The notes: generated by a model not told the origin, from the letters alone. A DNA stretch of 64,000 nt from Notospermus geniculatus (GCA_002633025.1 NMRB01000721.1:159941-223940); one strand, 5' to 3'. Counted from the first letter of the stretch, positions 9,031-19,799 are shown. Numbers and translations are program-made.

Positions 9031-10319
9031 CAAATTAAAAATCATTATTTATGAGATTATCTTAAAATATCCAGGAATTTTGTTTCTTTGGGTTCTTGGT
9101 ATAATTTCTATGGTTTTTGCTCTGTAATTTTTAACATTCTGTATCAGCTACCTAGGGGGAAAGGCTAGAACGACTAATTCAAACAGGACTTCCCACAAAA
9201 CATCACGAACCGCTTAAAATCGAAACTTTGAACATGTTGAACCTTAGTTTAATTTGATTTGCATAGCCTAAAACCGGAACCGAATGCAGCCAAGCATGAG
9301 CGATTGATTTACTCCAGAGCAATAACTTAACCCATCAATTAGGAGTCTTTTCACCAGGGGTAATAATAAGTGCCAACTAGAATTGTAAATTCGCTAAATT
9401 GCGAATTTGATGACCTCCACAGTGACTCAGAGGTGAACTTCCCCATCATCATCCATGCTGAAAAGTTATCCACCAAGCGGATTCATCATCATCAGAAACG
9501 GACACGAACATACATGCACGCCGCCATGCATGGGATGTGCTGACAGGCGTGTGGCGCCGAGAGGCCTATGGTTTCTGACTGTGATGAATTCCAGCTCAGA
9601 GCCTTATCATTAATATTCACTGACAACATGACAACCCGTGCGCTTCAAGTCCCTATGCTCAAAGCTGAGTTCATCAGTAGGCCTAGGCCTCAATGTTTCA
9701 ACATTCTTTGGTCTTATCTTGATGTTTGAAGTTCATAGATAATCCTGGGTGGGACTGATGCTGAGGCAGAAGACAAGCGGCCACCCGTCGTCGGAAAGAG
9801 ACGCGAGCACCTGCCATGCCTGTACATCGATGCATGCCACGCTGCACGCCATGCTGTTTACATTTTTGATGGCTGATGAGCCAGATGGCTGTTCCTGCAA
9901 ACCGTGCTGTGTGCGTGACATCACAGTGCTTCCGAGATAATTGATGTCATGACGTCAGGCAGAAAAATGTGCAAGCACGAATCAGTAGAAACCAAAATGG
10001 CGTGCAAGACGAACCCGAGGAATCCCAACGAGTTTGGGCAATTCGTAGCTAGCGAGATGGCCATACCCTACACTGCCAGAGCGGTTTTTGCATAGGCCTA
10101 GTATTTTTCGGTGTTCAACAGCCATTCGTCTGACAACCGGCAAGCACACCGGCCCACAAACAAGCACGCGTGATCACGTCGTGATCGCAATGTCGCCAAG
10201 GTCGTTGTTGAGCGAGACGACACGACGTCATAGCAACGGAATAAATTACTGGTGTCATCCCGCTGAACAAATCAATGAGCACGTTGTGATGTGTGACGTT
10301 GTTCTGCTTTGGTGACATC
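9031..10319. other. Gene-less stretch
   Basis: No exon or repeat family is recognised. Frames at 9733-10315 are mutual shadows without domain content. Confidence 0.35.
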
Positions 10320-10620
10320 ACGATTGTTCATGGCGGCCAAGAGCATCAATGAGCCGGAAAATTTTCAACAAAAACAGCCCCAAACTCGGTTAATAATGCA
10401 AGAAAGTTCAAGTCCAATCACTGGCCAATGGGGAATATATTTTTACAGGTTGTGAGCAAGTTTCAGCGCGATCCATTCGGTACCGGTAGTTTTTGCAAAA
10501 CGCGAAATAAACCTTGGAAAATTGGAGAGATCCTTGGAAAGAAAGAAATCCTGTGAAATCAATATGTCCTCCACACTCGAGGTGTGTGGAGGTCATAATT
10601 AACTTTATGTGTCAAGGCAC
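10320..10620 (+). repeat. SINE-like repeat with 3' GC hairpin
   Basis: The sequence includes GCAAGTTTCAGCGCGATCC, then GTAGTTTTTGCAAAACGC, then AAATCCTGTGAAATCAAT, then a hairpin (CCTCCACAC/GTGTGGAGG, 10566-10592) and AATTAACTT. The same order of motifs, with a different hairpin sequence, appears at about 59100-59260. The layout resembles widespread marine-invertebrate SINE 3' ends with a structured tail. Confidence 0.5.
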
Positions 10621-10838
10621 TTCAAATTATTCCCCAGGTCACTGCAGTAAACATTCTCCCAAGAAAACTTTTTAGGGAACCCAAGGAGCTGCTTCAGTGC
10701 TCACATGGTCCTTTTAGAGCAGTTGAGTGCAATACAAAGTGGTGACTTGGCCAGCAAACAAAACCCCCCACCTCACGATAACAAGTTTGCCCCTCTACCC
10801 CCGTGACTAACATTGCTTCCATTCCACTCTTAACTCAC
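10621..10838. other. Intronic or flanking sequence
   Basis: This lies just 3' of the fibronectin III exon on the minus strand. No feature is seen. Confidence 0.3.
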
Positions 10839-11120
10839 CATATGACGTGAAATCAGAAACCTCAGAGGGAGGTCCCATGCCAGCATTATTCGTTGCTGTC
10901 ACTCTGAAGAGGTAGTGTGTTTCTGGATCGACGAACACGGAGCATTCAGTTGATTCAGTTCTTGACTCAACCACATTCCACTTCTCATCTCCAGGTTCGC
11001 TCATTTCAACTGAATAGAAAATGGGGGTTGAGCCTCTAGGATCCGGCGGTGTCCACTGATTGCAGGCGATTTCATCAGTAATGACTGAGACAACTGGTTT
11101 GTCCACAGCACTGGGTAAAT
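10839..11120 (-). CDS. Fibronectin type III domain exon
   Basis: The exon has an acceptor (ttggatattccag) and a donor (TATG|gtgagt) on the minus strand. It is 282 bases, phase 1 at both ends, and encodes one nearly full FN3 domain. The first strand reads KPVVSVITDEIACNQWTPPD with the conserved Trp, the middle has IFYSVEMSEPGDEKW, and the end has HYLFRVTATNNAGMGPPSE, the classic Tyr-x-x-Arg-Val-x-Ala-x-Asn-x-x-Gly pattern. Symmetric phase-1 exons are typical of modular extracellular or titin-like proteins. The upstream linker exons at 11426-11545, 11855-11968 and 19686-19799 have the same phase and share the PSAVDKPVVSV-like start, so they very probably belong to the same gene. No signal peptide or stop is visible here. 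Confidence 0.85.
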
Positions 11121-11425
11121 CTGGAATATCCAAATAAGAGTAAATTTGACATCAATAGTACCATAAGTGATAACTTGCCTATTCTAATTGGTCATAAGAG
11201 CAACGTCAATAAGATGTCAGAGCTTCAAAGTCTTCAGCCTTTGCGTGATGCTAACCACATAATTAGTATGGGCATTCCAAAAATAAACTGAAGGTTGGTA
11301 CCTCTACCCAAAATATCCCGGATGATTCAGCCAGCCCAAAGTAATGGACATCAATCATTTTTACCCTTTCTTCAATAATTAGGGGCTACCCCTACACCCC
11401 ACTCAATACATACGATAACACTCAC

Positions 11426-11545
11426 CTTTATCAACACCAGTCAATGATTCATCTCTCATGTGCTCATCAACAGTCTGGCCACTTTGGATGGAGGCACTCT
11501 CGACTGAGAAAACTGGTTTGCCGCCAGCACTATGACTAGGTATGT
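11426..11545 (-). CDS. Duplicated linker exon, copy 1 (fibronectin III gene)
   Basis: This 120-base phase 1-1 exon lies between an acceptor (gatatattccag) and a donor (gtgagt). It encodes about 40 residues, including SGQTVDEHMRDESLTGVDKG. Its first residues (D-I-P-S...GKPVFSV) resemble the start of the FN3 exon at 10839-11120. No known domain is recognised. It may be a flexible spacer. Confidence 0.65.
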
Positions 11546-11576
11546 CTGGAATATATCCAAATAACAGTAAACTTGA

Positions 11577-11751
11577 TGCATATACCTTAACTGTTGGCTG
11601 AAGGTTATTTCCAAAGACATGCCTCTGATGGTGGGCAACAAAAAAGTTCATTCAGGTTAATGCACCCCAGATCCACCACGGACAATTCAGCCCACTAACT
11701 GGCCATCATTTCAGTAGGCCTACCGGTACCATCTTAAATGATTGCACTCTC
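11577..11751. repeat. Duplicated intron block
   Basis: This block (AACTGTTGGCTGAAGGTTAT, ATGCCTCTGATGGTGGGCAA, ACTGGCCATCATTTCAGTA) recurs nearly unchanged at 22014-22187. It points to local duplication within the minus-strand gene. Confidence 0.75.
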
Positions 11752-11854
11752 ATCCCCAGCCGCTAGTCCCACTTGGCGACAAGGTTGACGGTCACTCATG
11801 AGCCTCCGGAGACGGTTGGAAACCATCAGGGGATTCACCCCATTTTAAACTCAC

Positions 11855-11968
11855 CTTTATCAACACCAGTCAATGATTCATCTCTCATGTGCTCATCAAC
11901 AGTTTGGCCACTTTGGATGGAGGCATTCACGACTGAGACAACTGGTTTGTCCACAGCACTTGGTATGT
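11855..11968 (-). CDS. Duplicated linker exon, copy 2 (fibronectin III gene)
   Basis: A 114-base phase 1-1 exon with the same splice sites as copy 1 but two codons shorter. It encodes D-I-P-S-A-V-D-K-P-V-V-S-V, then SGQTVDEHMRDESLTGVDKG. It is closer to copy 3 than to copy 1 in its first half. Confidence 0.65.
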
Positions 11969-12249
11969 CTGGAATATATCCAAATAACAGTAAATTGGGC
12001 ATCAATAGTAAGTGATATTTTGGCTATTCCATTCGGTCAGAAGAGCAACGAACATGGGACGTGAGAACTTCAATGGAATGCACCAGAGAAAGCCTAGCAT
12101 ACCATTCAGGTTGCTGCGAAAGTTTCATCCAGGCCGTCCAAAAATGGCCTTTAAGTCGATCATGAATGGCATACACGTAAAAAAGTCTTTGTCTGAGTCT
12201 GGATGAAATTTTCTCAACTTGCTTTTGAACAGAATCTTCCATCCTAGGC

Positions 12250-12975
12250 TAGGCTGGCTCTGTTGCATGTCCTTAACATGAGCATTATGGAATGCACTTG
12301 TGGGGAGGAATGATCAATGAATTCGATTTATATTTGGCAAGAATGATAACATCGGCAACCTCCCCGCAGTTCATGTGCTAATAGACTTTGATAAAAAGGA
12401 AGAATTCACGAATTTTGGATCCAAACCGGGGTCTTCCTCATGCACTTTACAGTCACTAGAAAGTACCTGAGGAAGGCCCCGGTTTGGGTCGAAAATTTGA
12501 GAATTCTTTGAAGTTGACTACCATTTTATCATTCATTTTTATGTCAACCCATGTGCCTTTTTCTCATCAGATGCTTGGCTTTGAAAGAAAAGATTCACTC
12601 CAACCTCAGCTGTGCAAATCAATGATTCTCTGCTGTTGTTACTATGAACATTTGTTTGGGTTGCAACCACACCTCAGGGTTGCAACCACACCTCACCATT
12701 GTAAAAAACAGTCATAAAAAATCCAGTCACAAGTGGGCTGCAGCTCACTATTGAAATATAGAATGCACCTGTGGGGAGAAATGATGATTGACTTTGGGTT
12801 GCAGTCCGTTTCATGTCACCAGCCATCCAGCAGACTTTCTTCTGAGCCTTTCAGTGCATTGGTAGTGATGATCAGGTACGGTGCAAAAATGGGACATTTT
12901 TACGACTTCTTTTCCAAGAAGTACATGTAAATTAAAGTAACCACAAATATCTTCTTGAAAGGATGAAAAGCTTGT
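12250..12975. repeat. Dispersed repeat fragments with a CCGGGGTC hairpin element
   Basis: 12250-12370 and 12590-12850 carry pieces of the GTGGGCTGCAGCTC repeat. Between them, 12402-12515 is a hairpin: AACCGGGGTCTTCCTCA is mirrored by TGAGGAAGGCCCCGGTTTGGGTCG. The hairpin belongs to a family also seen at 16559-16635, 35150-35215, 43946-44096 and 52035-52120. Confidence 0.65.
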
Positions 12976-13451
12976 TTCGCAATTCCCTCAATCAGCATCA
13001 ATAGCAGGCTCTTCCGCATCATTTTAAAACAATATTACCCTAGCTGATGTTGTGGCAGTGTGCACAATCACTTATGCTAGGTTCACACTGGAAAAACTTA
13101 ATGATCACTGCACCTCACTGGTGCACATCATACACTTGAACCTCCAGTCACACGTGGGCTGCAGCTCATTGTTCTGCACAAGCAGTTGACGCAGTTCTTA
13201 GTTCCTTGTGTATTGAAATACATTTGGTCAGAATGATGCCACTGGCAACCTCCCCACAGTTCGTTTCATAGAAAAGATTCACTCCAATCTCAGCTGTTTG
13301 AATCAATGATTCTCTGCCGTTGTGACTATGAACATCTGTCTGGGTTGCAACCCAAACTATATGATCACCACACCTCACTGGTGCCCATCATACAAACAAA
13401 AATCCAGTTACAAAAGTGTGCTGCAGCTCATTGCTGAAAGTGATAACAGCT
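12976..13451. repeat. Dispersed repeat, copy A of a local duplication
   Basis: This block is nearly identical to 20376-20880. Both begin AATTCCCTCAATCAGCATCA and run through CACTTATG/CTCTTATGCCAGG, GCAGCTCATTG and AGTGATAACAGCTCAGA. Copy A is interrupted at its right end by the Harbinger element and copy B is not. Confidence 0.85.
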
Positions 13452-13454
13452 CAG

Positions 13455-13717
13455 AGGCCAGATTTAGGAAAGCCTCGCTAACATCTCGCAATCCCAAAAT
13501 TCATATTTTCGAAGCACACGCCTCGCAAATTTTCGCTAACACATCGCAATATTTAGCGAAATCGCTATTTCCACGCCAGCGCTCGCAAAACGTTTGCGTG
13601 GTATTTACAAAGGTCTCGCTCTTTTTGCGATATCGCATTTCACTCGCTAGTCTCTCGTTAACGCTTCATTTTTAGCGGGAGGCCTCGACCACTCGCTAAA
13701 CATTGCGATATAAGAAA
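13455..13717. promoter_or_regulatory. Subterminal TCGCTAA/TCGCAA repeat array and likely transposase promoter
   Basis: The 260 bases between the TIR and the transposase start contain at least ten TCGCTA, TCGCAA or TTGCGA words in both orientations. The sequence ends with GCGATATAAGAAA just before ATGG. Similar words crowd the opposite end of the element (18210-18360). Such arrays in Harbinger elements are candidate binding sites for the Myb-like protein or the nuclease. Confidence 0.5.
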
Positions 13718-15040
13718 ATGGCGCTACTACTTGCTATTGACGAGGAAGTGCGGCGGAGACTGAGGCGTGAAAGTGTGTTCCTCGACCGTTTTCACCCGTT
13801 GGAGACATTCGAAGATGCCAAGTTGATTAAGAGGTTTAGGATGCCGAGACATGTGATTCTTGAAGTGCTGCATTTAATCGAAGACCAGCTTGAACGACCC
13901 ACCCAACGTTCACACTCAATACCAGCTGTGACACAATTGATGTGTGCACTGCGCTTCTTCGCTTCGGGGCAGCTTCAGATGGATACTTCTGATATAGCCG
14001 GTTTGAGTCAACCGTCCGTGTCACAGATTGTGAAACGTGTTGCGTACGCACTCGCTGATAAAGCTGACCAAATGATTCAGTTTCCTCGGGATCTCGACAT
14101 ACAGCAGACTATCAAAGAAGGATTTTTTGATGAAGATCACCACCGCATACCTAACGTCATTGGGTGCATTGATGGAAGTCTTATCGGCATCAAAAGACCA
14201 TCCGTTGACGAGGACTCGTTTGTCTCCAGAAAGGGGGGTCATGCCATCAATGTACAAGGAGTTTGTGATCACGAGCTGAAATTTACTAATATCACAGTTA
14301 AGTGGCCGGGGAGCACCCACGATGCTTTCATGTGGAGCCACAGTGCCCTCTGCAAGGAATTCGAGCGGGAGAACATCACTAACGGTCTGCTTTTAGGGGA
14401 TTCTGCATATCCACTGAGGCCATGGCTGATGACCCCAATTCGTCATCCAGTTACCCGAGCCGAAGAAGCTTTTAACGTCCATCACCGTAGAATGCGGCAG
14501 AAAATCGAAAACTGTTTTGGACGCTGGAAGATGCGATGGTTGTGTGTGCACAAATATGGTAAGTAGGTCTATTCCCCGATAGTTACATAAACTAAATGCC
14601 TTGCCGCGATAGTGAGAATGGTCCCATCGAAATGGTGGTCACTTAGTGATATAATGGTATTAAGCCGTGGTTACGAAGTTACATGCCGTTTTTAGAATAC
14701 ATTAGGGCCCATCAACCGGGTAATTGGGGCAGGGGTCTTCTGTTTCAGGTTTAGTGGTTCCCGATGAAAACGACAAATGTGACAGTACAACATCTCTTTT
14801 TAAATTTCAGGTGGTTTGCTGAGATTGAAGCTTGAGACAAGCGTCAAGGTGATCGCAGCGACAGCAGTTCTTCATAACATATGCGAACAACATGGTGTTC
14901 CATTACCGGCTGATCAACCTGCTAATGTAGATGACAACCCAGATGATGACAATAACCCACCACTTCCCGACTGGAATAACAACGACGGTAGACGGGTTAG
15001 GGACGCAATCGTGGAGAATTACTTCCATGGGGATGATTAA
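13718..15040 (+). CDS. Harbinger transposase (HARBI1-like DDE nuclease), two exons
   Basis: The exons are 13718-14558 and 14811-15040, with donor G|gtaagt, acceptor aaatttcag and a phase 1 intron, giving 356 residues. An in-frame ATG at 13703 exists, but 13718 has the better context (aaaATGG) and gives MALLLAIDEE. An N-terminal helical region is followed by an HTH-like segment (IAGLSQPSVSQIVKRV, about 93-108), then IGCIDGSLIGI (Asp152), WPGSTHDAFMW (Asp202), LLLGDSAYPL (Asp228) and RQKIENCFGRWKMRW (Glu264). This is the full set of conserved acidic residues of PIF/Harbinger nucleases. Exon 2 gives KVIAATAVLHNICEQHG, the usual C-terminal motif, then an acidic tail. No frame disruption is seen, so the protein may be functional. 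The length is normal for HARBI1-type proteins. Confidence 0.95.
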
Positions 15041-15536
15041 AGTCATGAGTTGTTGTCGAAGTAAATGATATGACTTTATTGAGGAAAACTAAACAATAAC
15101 TTCATCTGCTTTTCAAACTAGAGTGTGGGATCACACCCGCATGTTACCTTGAGGAACGCGCTTTAAAGTACGTAACTGGAAACATAAATAAAATGCCTTT
15201 ACAGTTTTCGCAAAGCCCCCGAAACGCCAACGCGAACGTCTATCCTTTTGTTTGGTGCTGTCTTCGTGGCATCCAACAATGGGTTTGGCGTCGCGTTGGC
15301 GTTTAGGGGGCTTTGCGAAAACTCTATATTTTTGAGAATATTTTCTCGGTGGACAGTTTCACATGTCAAACTATCGAATTCACTTTGTATTTATAATTCC
15401 TGTTAAAGAATAATTAATTATCGGCACAAGAGAAATTCAACATAATTTGCTTGTGTCTCATGGATGAACCCAATTGATTCAGAGTTGATTTTCGTTTGCT
15501 GTCACAACTGAATAAGCGAATAGACCCTCGATTAGT
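15041..15536. other. Convergent 3' region with nested MITE
   Basis: This lies between the two convergent stop codons. It contains an inverted-repeat element (15203-15323), described separately, and otherwise AT-rich 3' untranslated sequence. Confidence 0.5.
15203..15323. mobile_element. Small MITE nested in the Harbinger element
   Basis: AGTTTTCGCAAAGCCCCC at the left is mirrored by GGGGGCTTTGCGAAAACT at the right. The subterminal CGCCAACGCGA also pairs with TCGCGTTGGCG. A related diverged copy is at 44551-44664. Confidence 0.8.
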
Positions 15537-17323
15537 TTAGTTGTCGTTACCGAACTTAAACTTCTTCAGCGAATCAAATATGCTGGGCCGCTGACTAACT
15601 GTGCTGCTAGCCATAGTCGGTTTCTTGGCGCTGGCCGACTTGTTTGAAATTGGTTGTTTTTGGCTACGTTCGATCTGCAAGCGCTCACGTTCGACTTTCA
15701 ACAACTCTTCCAAGATATCATTGCTTTTCTGTTCCAAACTTAGACGCTTCTTTTCAATCTCGAGTCGTTGCTTCTCTACCGACAATCTCTCCTTCTCAAG
15801 GTCGATCACTGCAGCTGAGGTACTAGACGACTTGGTATTTTGATGAACATTCAAGGAAACGGTCGACGCACCCTGCTTCTTACCAATTCCGCGAGGAGTG
15901 GAATCGGCGCTCGTAGACTGTTTCGGCCCCGTGGATTTTTTCTCGGGTAAGGGTACACTGAAGTCCTCGAGCTCATCATTGTCGTCACTGGTCTCTTCCG
16001 CTTCCTTTGCCTCACTTTCGTACACAACTTCAGGTGGTGAAGGAGGATCATAACTCAATTCCTCGTCCTCCGAAAGATCGGAGTTATCAACCTGCAGGAG
16101 AAAGAGAGGATCTAAAAAGGATCTGCAAAAGTTAATGTTAGGGATAACGAGCATTTTTGTGTTTCGAAGAAGCCGGTCCAGAAAATTGCATCGAGGTGTT
16201 CTGTCTCCAATAATGTAAGGACGACGCTGAAAGTTCAAATCATAATGCGCGGATGGACTCAAAGGTGTCGTCACACAGAAAGAAAGACGTTAAAGACACA
16301 GAAACACGTTATAAAACATATGTCCTTATTGCCCCTGAAGAGTCAACTCTAAAGGCCAGAGACTGATGCCCCCGCCCCGTTCGGATCTTCCGTTTCCATT
16401 TTTCGAGAAAACCTTTAAAGCTGAAGGCTTTTATTTTGAACAGTTCCGGTGATTTCTGTGTATATTTTTGAATGATCCAACCTGGATCTACTGAAATAGT
16501 GCTATGTCAAACACTGAACAAGTTGAGTCATGTACTGTTAAGTGCCAGCGTACTGTTAAGTGCCAGCCTGAAGAAGACCCCGGTTTGGGTCGAAAATTTG
16601 CAAAATCTGGAAGTTGACTTCCTGTATATTATCACTGAACAAGTTGGGGTGGAACCTTGTTACCAAACCACTTGCCTTGGTCCAAAAGTAGAATTTTGCA
16701 TTAAAAAACAGTTGGTGTCAAGACCAACTCACGAAGAAGACCACTTAGCCCTGGTACCAGAGTGGTGTTCTTACCGAGGTTGCAGTGGATACTTAGGGCG
16801 GGCCACCAGGAGACCTTTTTTCCGGCGAATAACATTGGCGCTTTAAGGGAGGTCTTTAGGATCGCCTGATTATTTCAACACACGTAACATTAACGGCTAA
16901 AACGAACTAAGCCTGACGATAACTCACCGGGCCCTGTGCTGCTGTGTGAACAGCCCCTTTGATGCCCTTGACCCGACTCTCACCAAGCAGCCCTATGATG
17001 CGCCTTTCTTCATCTGTTAAATCCACCTTGGCCTTTTTACCACCACCCGTTTTCGATGCTTCTTGGTTCATCAAGACTGCCTTGGCTTTGGTTCTGGACT
17101 TCAGGTCATCCCATTTCTTGCGGATCTCAGAAACGCTACGAAGTGTTACTCCACAAGCATTTACAGATGCTGTGATGGAAGCCCAAACTTTATTCTTTTT
17201 ACTGTTGGTGACGATATCGTTAAATTTCGAACTTATCGTGGTGTAATTCTTTTCCACATTTTCAACTAGGGCAGTTAATTCTGCCTCGGAGAAGCGAGCT
17301 TTCCTCACTGCTTTCGTCGCCAT
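15537..17323 (-). CDS. Harbinger Myb/SANT-like partner protein, two exons
   Basis: The exons are 17323-16928 and 16091-15537, with donor G|gtgagt, acceptor ctttctcctgcag and phase 0, giving 316 residues. Residues about 9-82 form a Myb/SANT-like domain: FSEAELTALVENVEKNY, then NKVWASITASVNA, then SEIRKKWDDLKSRTKAK. A Lys-rich linker and EERRIIGLLG follow. Exon 2 gives an acidic region (SEDEELSYDPPSPPE) and then a long charged coiled coil (about residues 229-275, repeated EKERL/EKQRLEIEKKRL). Harbinger elements typically encode such a second protein, which recruits the nuclease to DNA and the nucleus (NAIF1 in vertebrates is the domesticated relative). It is intact in frame. The intron (16092-16927) holds a CCGGGGTC half-element at 16559-16635. 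Confidence 0.85.
16559..16635 (+). repeat. Half copy of CCGGGGTC hairpin repeat
   Basis: GCCAGCCTGAAGAAGACCCC, then GGTTTGGGTCGAAAATTTGC and GGAAGTTGACTTCCTG. It matches one arm of the complete hairpin at 43946-44096 and the half copy at 52035-52120. Confidence 0.7.
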
Positions 17324-17508
17324 ATTGTCATCCAAAACTGAACCCTCAGTACGGCAAGCAATACACGTATACCTCTCTCTGTCGCTGTGTGCAGCGAACG
17401 GGAACCAGCACTCAGTATGACAACACACAAGAGTGGTGACCGCGCTGTTGATTTAATAGATTACCAAATCAGCATGGACTAGCAATTACTTTGTAAAAAT
17501 TGCATGAC

Positions 17509-18178
17509 CTAATCACGGTGCCCAATCAATGTTGCCGTACAGCTGCATGCGGGAGAAAGTTCCGGTCACATGATGCGCTTGGGACAGCTGAGATGCCAAA
17601 TTACTATAAATACCATTGCTAAGAGCAAAATCATAACCCTAGGCTAGTTGCTGCAATATCTCCCAGAAATTCGCAGAAGAACGCATCGACAATCTGCAAT
17701 TTTAAAATGAACTGTACGGCTGCGGGAGAATTAGAGTGTACGGTGCGGGAGCGCTTGCTCCTACGGCATTGAAGTATGCGCTGCAATGAACTTTGGACCA
17801 CCACGGGGTCGTTATACACGGCCCTGATACCGGTTAACATCGCTGGAGGCCATTCTCAAGAGATTCATGTCCAGAGGAGACATCCAAAATGTCAAAATCA
17901 AATGATATAATTTTTTTCTGAAGCAAGCGCTCCCGCACCGTACAGTCTAATTCTCCCGCAGCCGTACAGTTCATTTTAAAATTGCAGATTGTCGATGCGT
18001 TCTCCTGCAAATTTCTGGGAGATATGCAGCAGCATGCGTATTCATTCGCCTGGGGCTATCATTTTGCCTTTAGCAATGGTATTTATAGCGATTTGGAACC
18101 TCACCTTCGCCACGTGTTGGTCACCGGAACTTTCTCCCGCAGCTCTACGGCAATATTGATTGTGCACCGTGGTAATCA
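17509..18178. mobile_element. Nested inverted-repeat element in the Harbinger transposon
   Basis: The arm 17509-17762 is mirrored by 17921-18178, with a loop of about 160 bases. Landmarks are ATCACGGTGCCCAATCAAT, GCGGGAGAAAGTTCCGGT and GAACTGTACGGCTGCGGGAG, each found as its complement on the other side. It is non-coding. It sits between the Myb gene promoter and the right terminus. Confidence 0.8.
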
Positions 18179-18374
18179 TGGCCGGGAAATGCGGGATTGC
18201 GACCAATCGCAAACTTAGCGATACCCAGTTAGCGAGGGTCTTTGGGAAGCACTAGCGCAGCACTTGCGAGTGTTTCGGCAATACCACGCATCGCTAGACT
18301 TGCGTTCTCGCTAATCTATCACAAAGCCCTCGCTTCGCTAAGAATTAGCGAGGCTTTCGTAAATCTGGCCTCGG

Positions 18375-18760
18375 AAAAACTAAGTGATCACTGCACCTTA
18401 CTGGTGAACATCATACACACATCCAACCCAGGATCAACAACAAGGGGATAGGCGATCATCATGAAAGTGACAACCGCTCAGAAAAAAACTTCACCTTACA
18501 TGGGGCACATCATACATGAACATCCAGTTGCAGCTCATTGTTATGCACAAGCAATTTATGCAGTCCTTCCTTGTGTATTGAATTACATTTGGTCAAAATG
18601 ATGCCACTCGCAACCTCCCCACAGTTCGTTTCATCATACATATGAACACCCAGTCACATGTGGGCTGCAGGATATTGTTGGGCTGTTGAGATGAGAAAAA
18701 CTTGATGACCACTGCACCCCACTGGTGCACATCATACATGAACGTCCAGTTACATGGGCT
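18375..18760. repeat. Dispersed repeat, continuation of copy A
   Basis: GGAAAAACTAAGTGATCACTGCACC through TTGGTCAAAATGATGCC matches 20879-21120 almost base for base. This confirms that the Harbinger element interrupted one repeat. Confidence 0.85.
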
Positions 18761-19560
18761 TGTGGTAATCGACTCGACGCGACGCGACCACTCGATGACT
18801 CGATGGTTGCTAGGGGGCGGTATTTGGGCTAAGTACAGTAGTACACTGACCATGGTGCGTTAGAAAATTTGTTGCAGAAATACACCTTCCCACGGCTTAC
18901 TGGAAAATGCGGTACAGGCGGAACGGAATCACCCTCGTACCTAATCATGCCGTCATATCCCAAATGCACTGTATTTGTGACCTGGAGTCGCGGATGGTTG
19001 GGAGCATTGATTATTCCGTCATACACGTGTTTTTTTAATCTTTTTTTATTGGCACTGCCAACTATTCATCGTGGCCAATGGGGAACCGGAGGAACTAACG
19101 TCACGACGTTCCTCAAAACGAAGAGATAGGCCCAATGGGCTCACCAATCCTCCCCAGTGATAAGCTACTCAAGTTTCCGATAATAATCGAAGTTCGGGCA
19201 TAGACCTGGATGCATGCAGGAGACCTTGCGCAGCATAGATCTAGATCGGCGTACAGGGCATGCAGGGCAATAGAGTAGCCTACTGCTATGAGCGCCATCA
19301 TAATGCCATGGTGAATGTTTATGCATATGTTTCATATAAGGTTCTGCACAAGACAGGAGCTAGAAACGACCACAGAGTCAGACACGTCAGAGTTTCTTCG
19401 CGAAATAATTCCTACTCCGCGAGTGTATAGGGCGGCAATGACAATAACCAGTCTAGTCATCATAAGGCTATTGCAAAAATAATGGTCACTCTCTTCGGCG
19501 GAACGATTCCGCTTGTTCCCTTCCGTTCCGCTTTTTCCAGTAAGCCTGCATGGTGCCGCT
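18761..19560. other. Gene-less stretch between duplicate blocks
   Basis: This appears single-copy in the window. A short tandem GACTCGACGCGACGCGAC run lies at about 18770-18790. The frame at 18869-19129 has no recognised domain. It is probably intron of the minus-strand gene. Confidence 0.35.
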
Positions 19561-19685
19561 ACCCAGAATATCCCGGGTGATTCAGCCGGCCCACAGTAAT
19601 GGACCTCATTTTTACCCTTTCTTCAATAATTAGGGGCTACCCCAATACCCCACTCACATGACTCAATGCACACGATAACACTCAC

Positions 19686-19799
19686 CTTTATCAACACATG
19701 TCAATGATTCATCTCTCATGTGCTCATCAACAGTTTGGCCACTTTGGATGGAGGCACTCTCGACTGAGACAACTGGTTTGTCCACAGCACTGTGTATGT
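19686..19799 (-). CDS. Duplicated linker exon, copy 3 (fibronectin III gene)
   Basis: A 114-base phase 1-1 exon with acceptor gatatattccag and donor gtgagt. It encodes D-I-H-S-A-V-D-K-P-V-V-S-V, then the same SGQTVDEHM-D-S-TGVDKG-type end as copies 1 and 2 (here with TCV in place of TGV). The intron flanks (GGGGCTACCCCAATACCCCACTC and ATCCAAATAATAGTAAATTG) are also duplicated from 11380-12020. It lies upstream of copies 1 and 2 in transcription order. Confidence 0.65.

Larger units (their letters stand above)
13455..18371. mobile_element. PIF/Harbinger DNA transposon with two genes
   Basis: The terminal inverted repeats begin AGGCCAGATTTA, then G or C, then GAAAGCCTCGCTAA, with one mismatch in about 27 bases. 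The element is 4,917 bases. It is flanked by CAG (13452-13454) and CGG (18372-18374), a 3-bp duplication with one change. The empty site is present in the duplicate block at about 20878 (CAGCTCAGAAAAACTAAG). Gene 1 is a HARBI1-like nuclease on the plus strand. Gene 2 is a Myb/SANT-like protein on the minus strand, so the genes converge. Subterminal regions 13455-13720 and 18210-18360 are dense in TCGCTAA/TTAGCGA and TCGCAAT words, likely protein-binding repeats. A nested inverted repeat (17509-18178) and a small MITE (15203-15323) lie inside. Confidence 0.95.
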
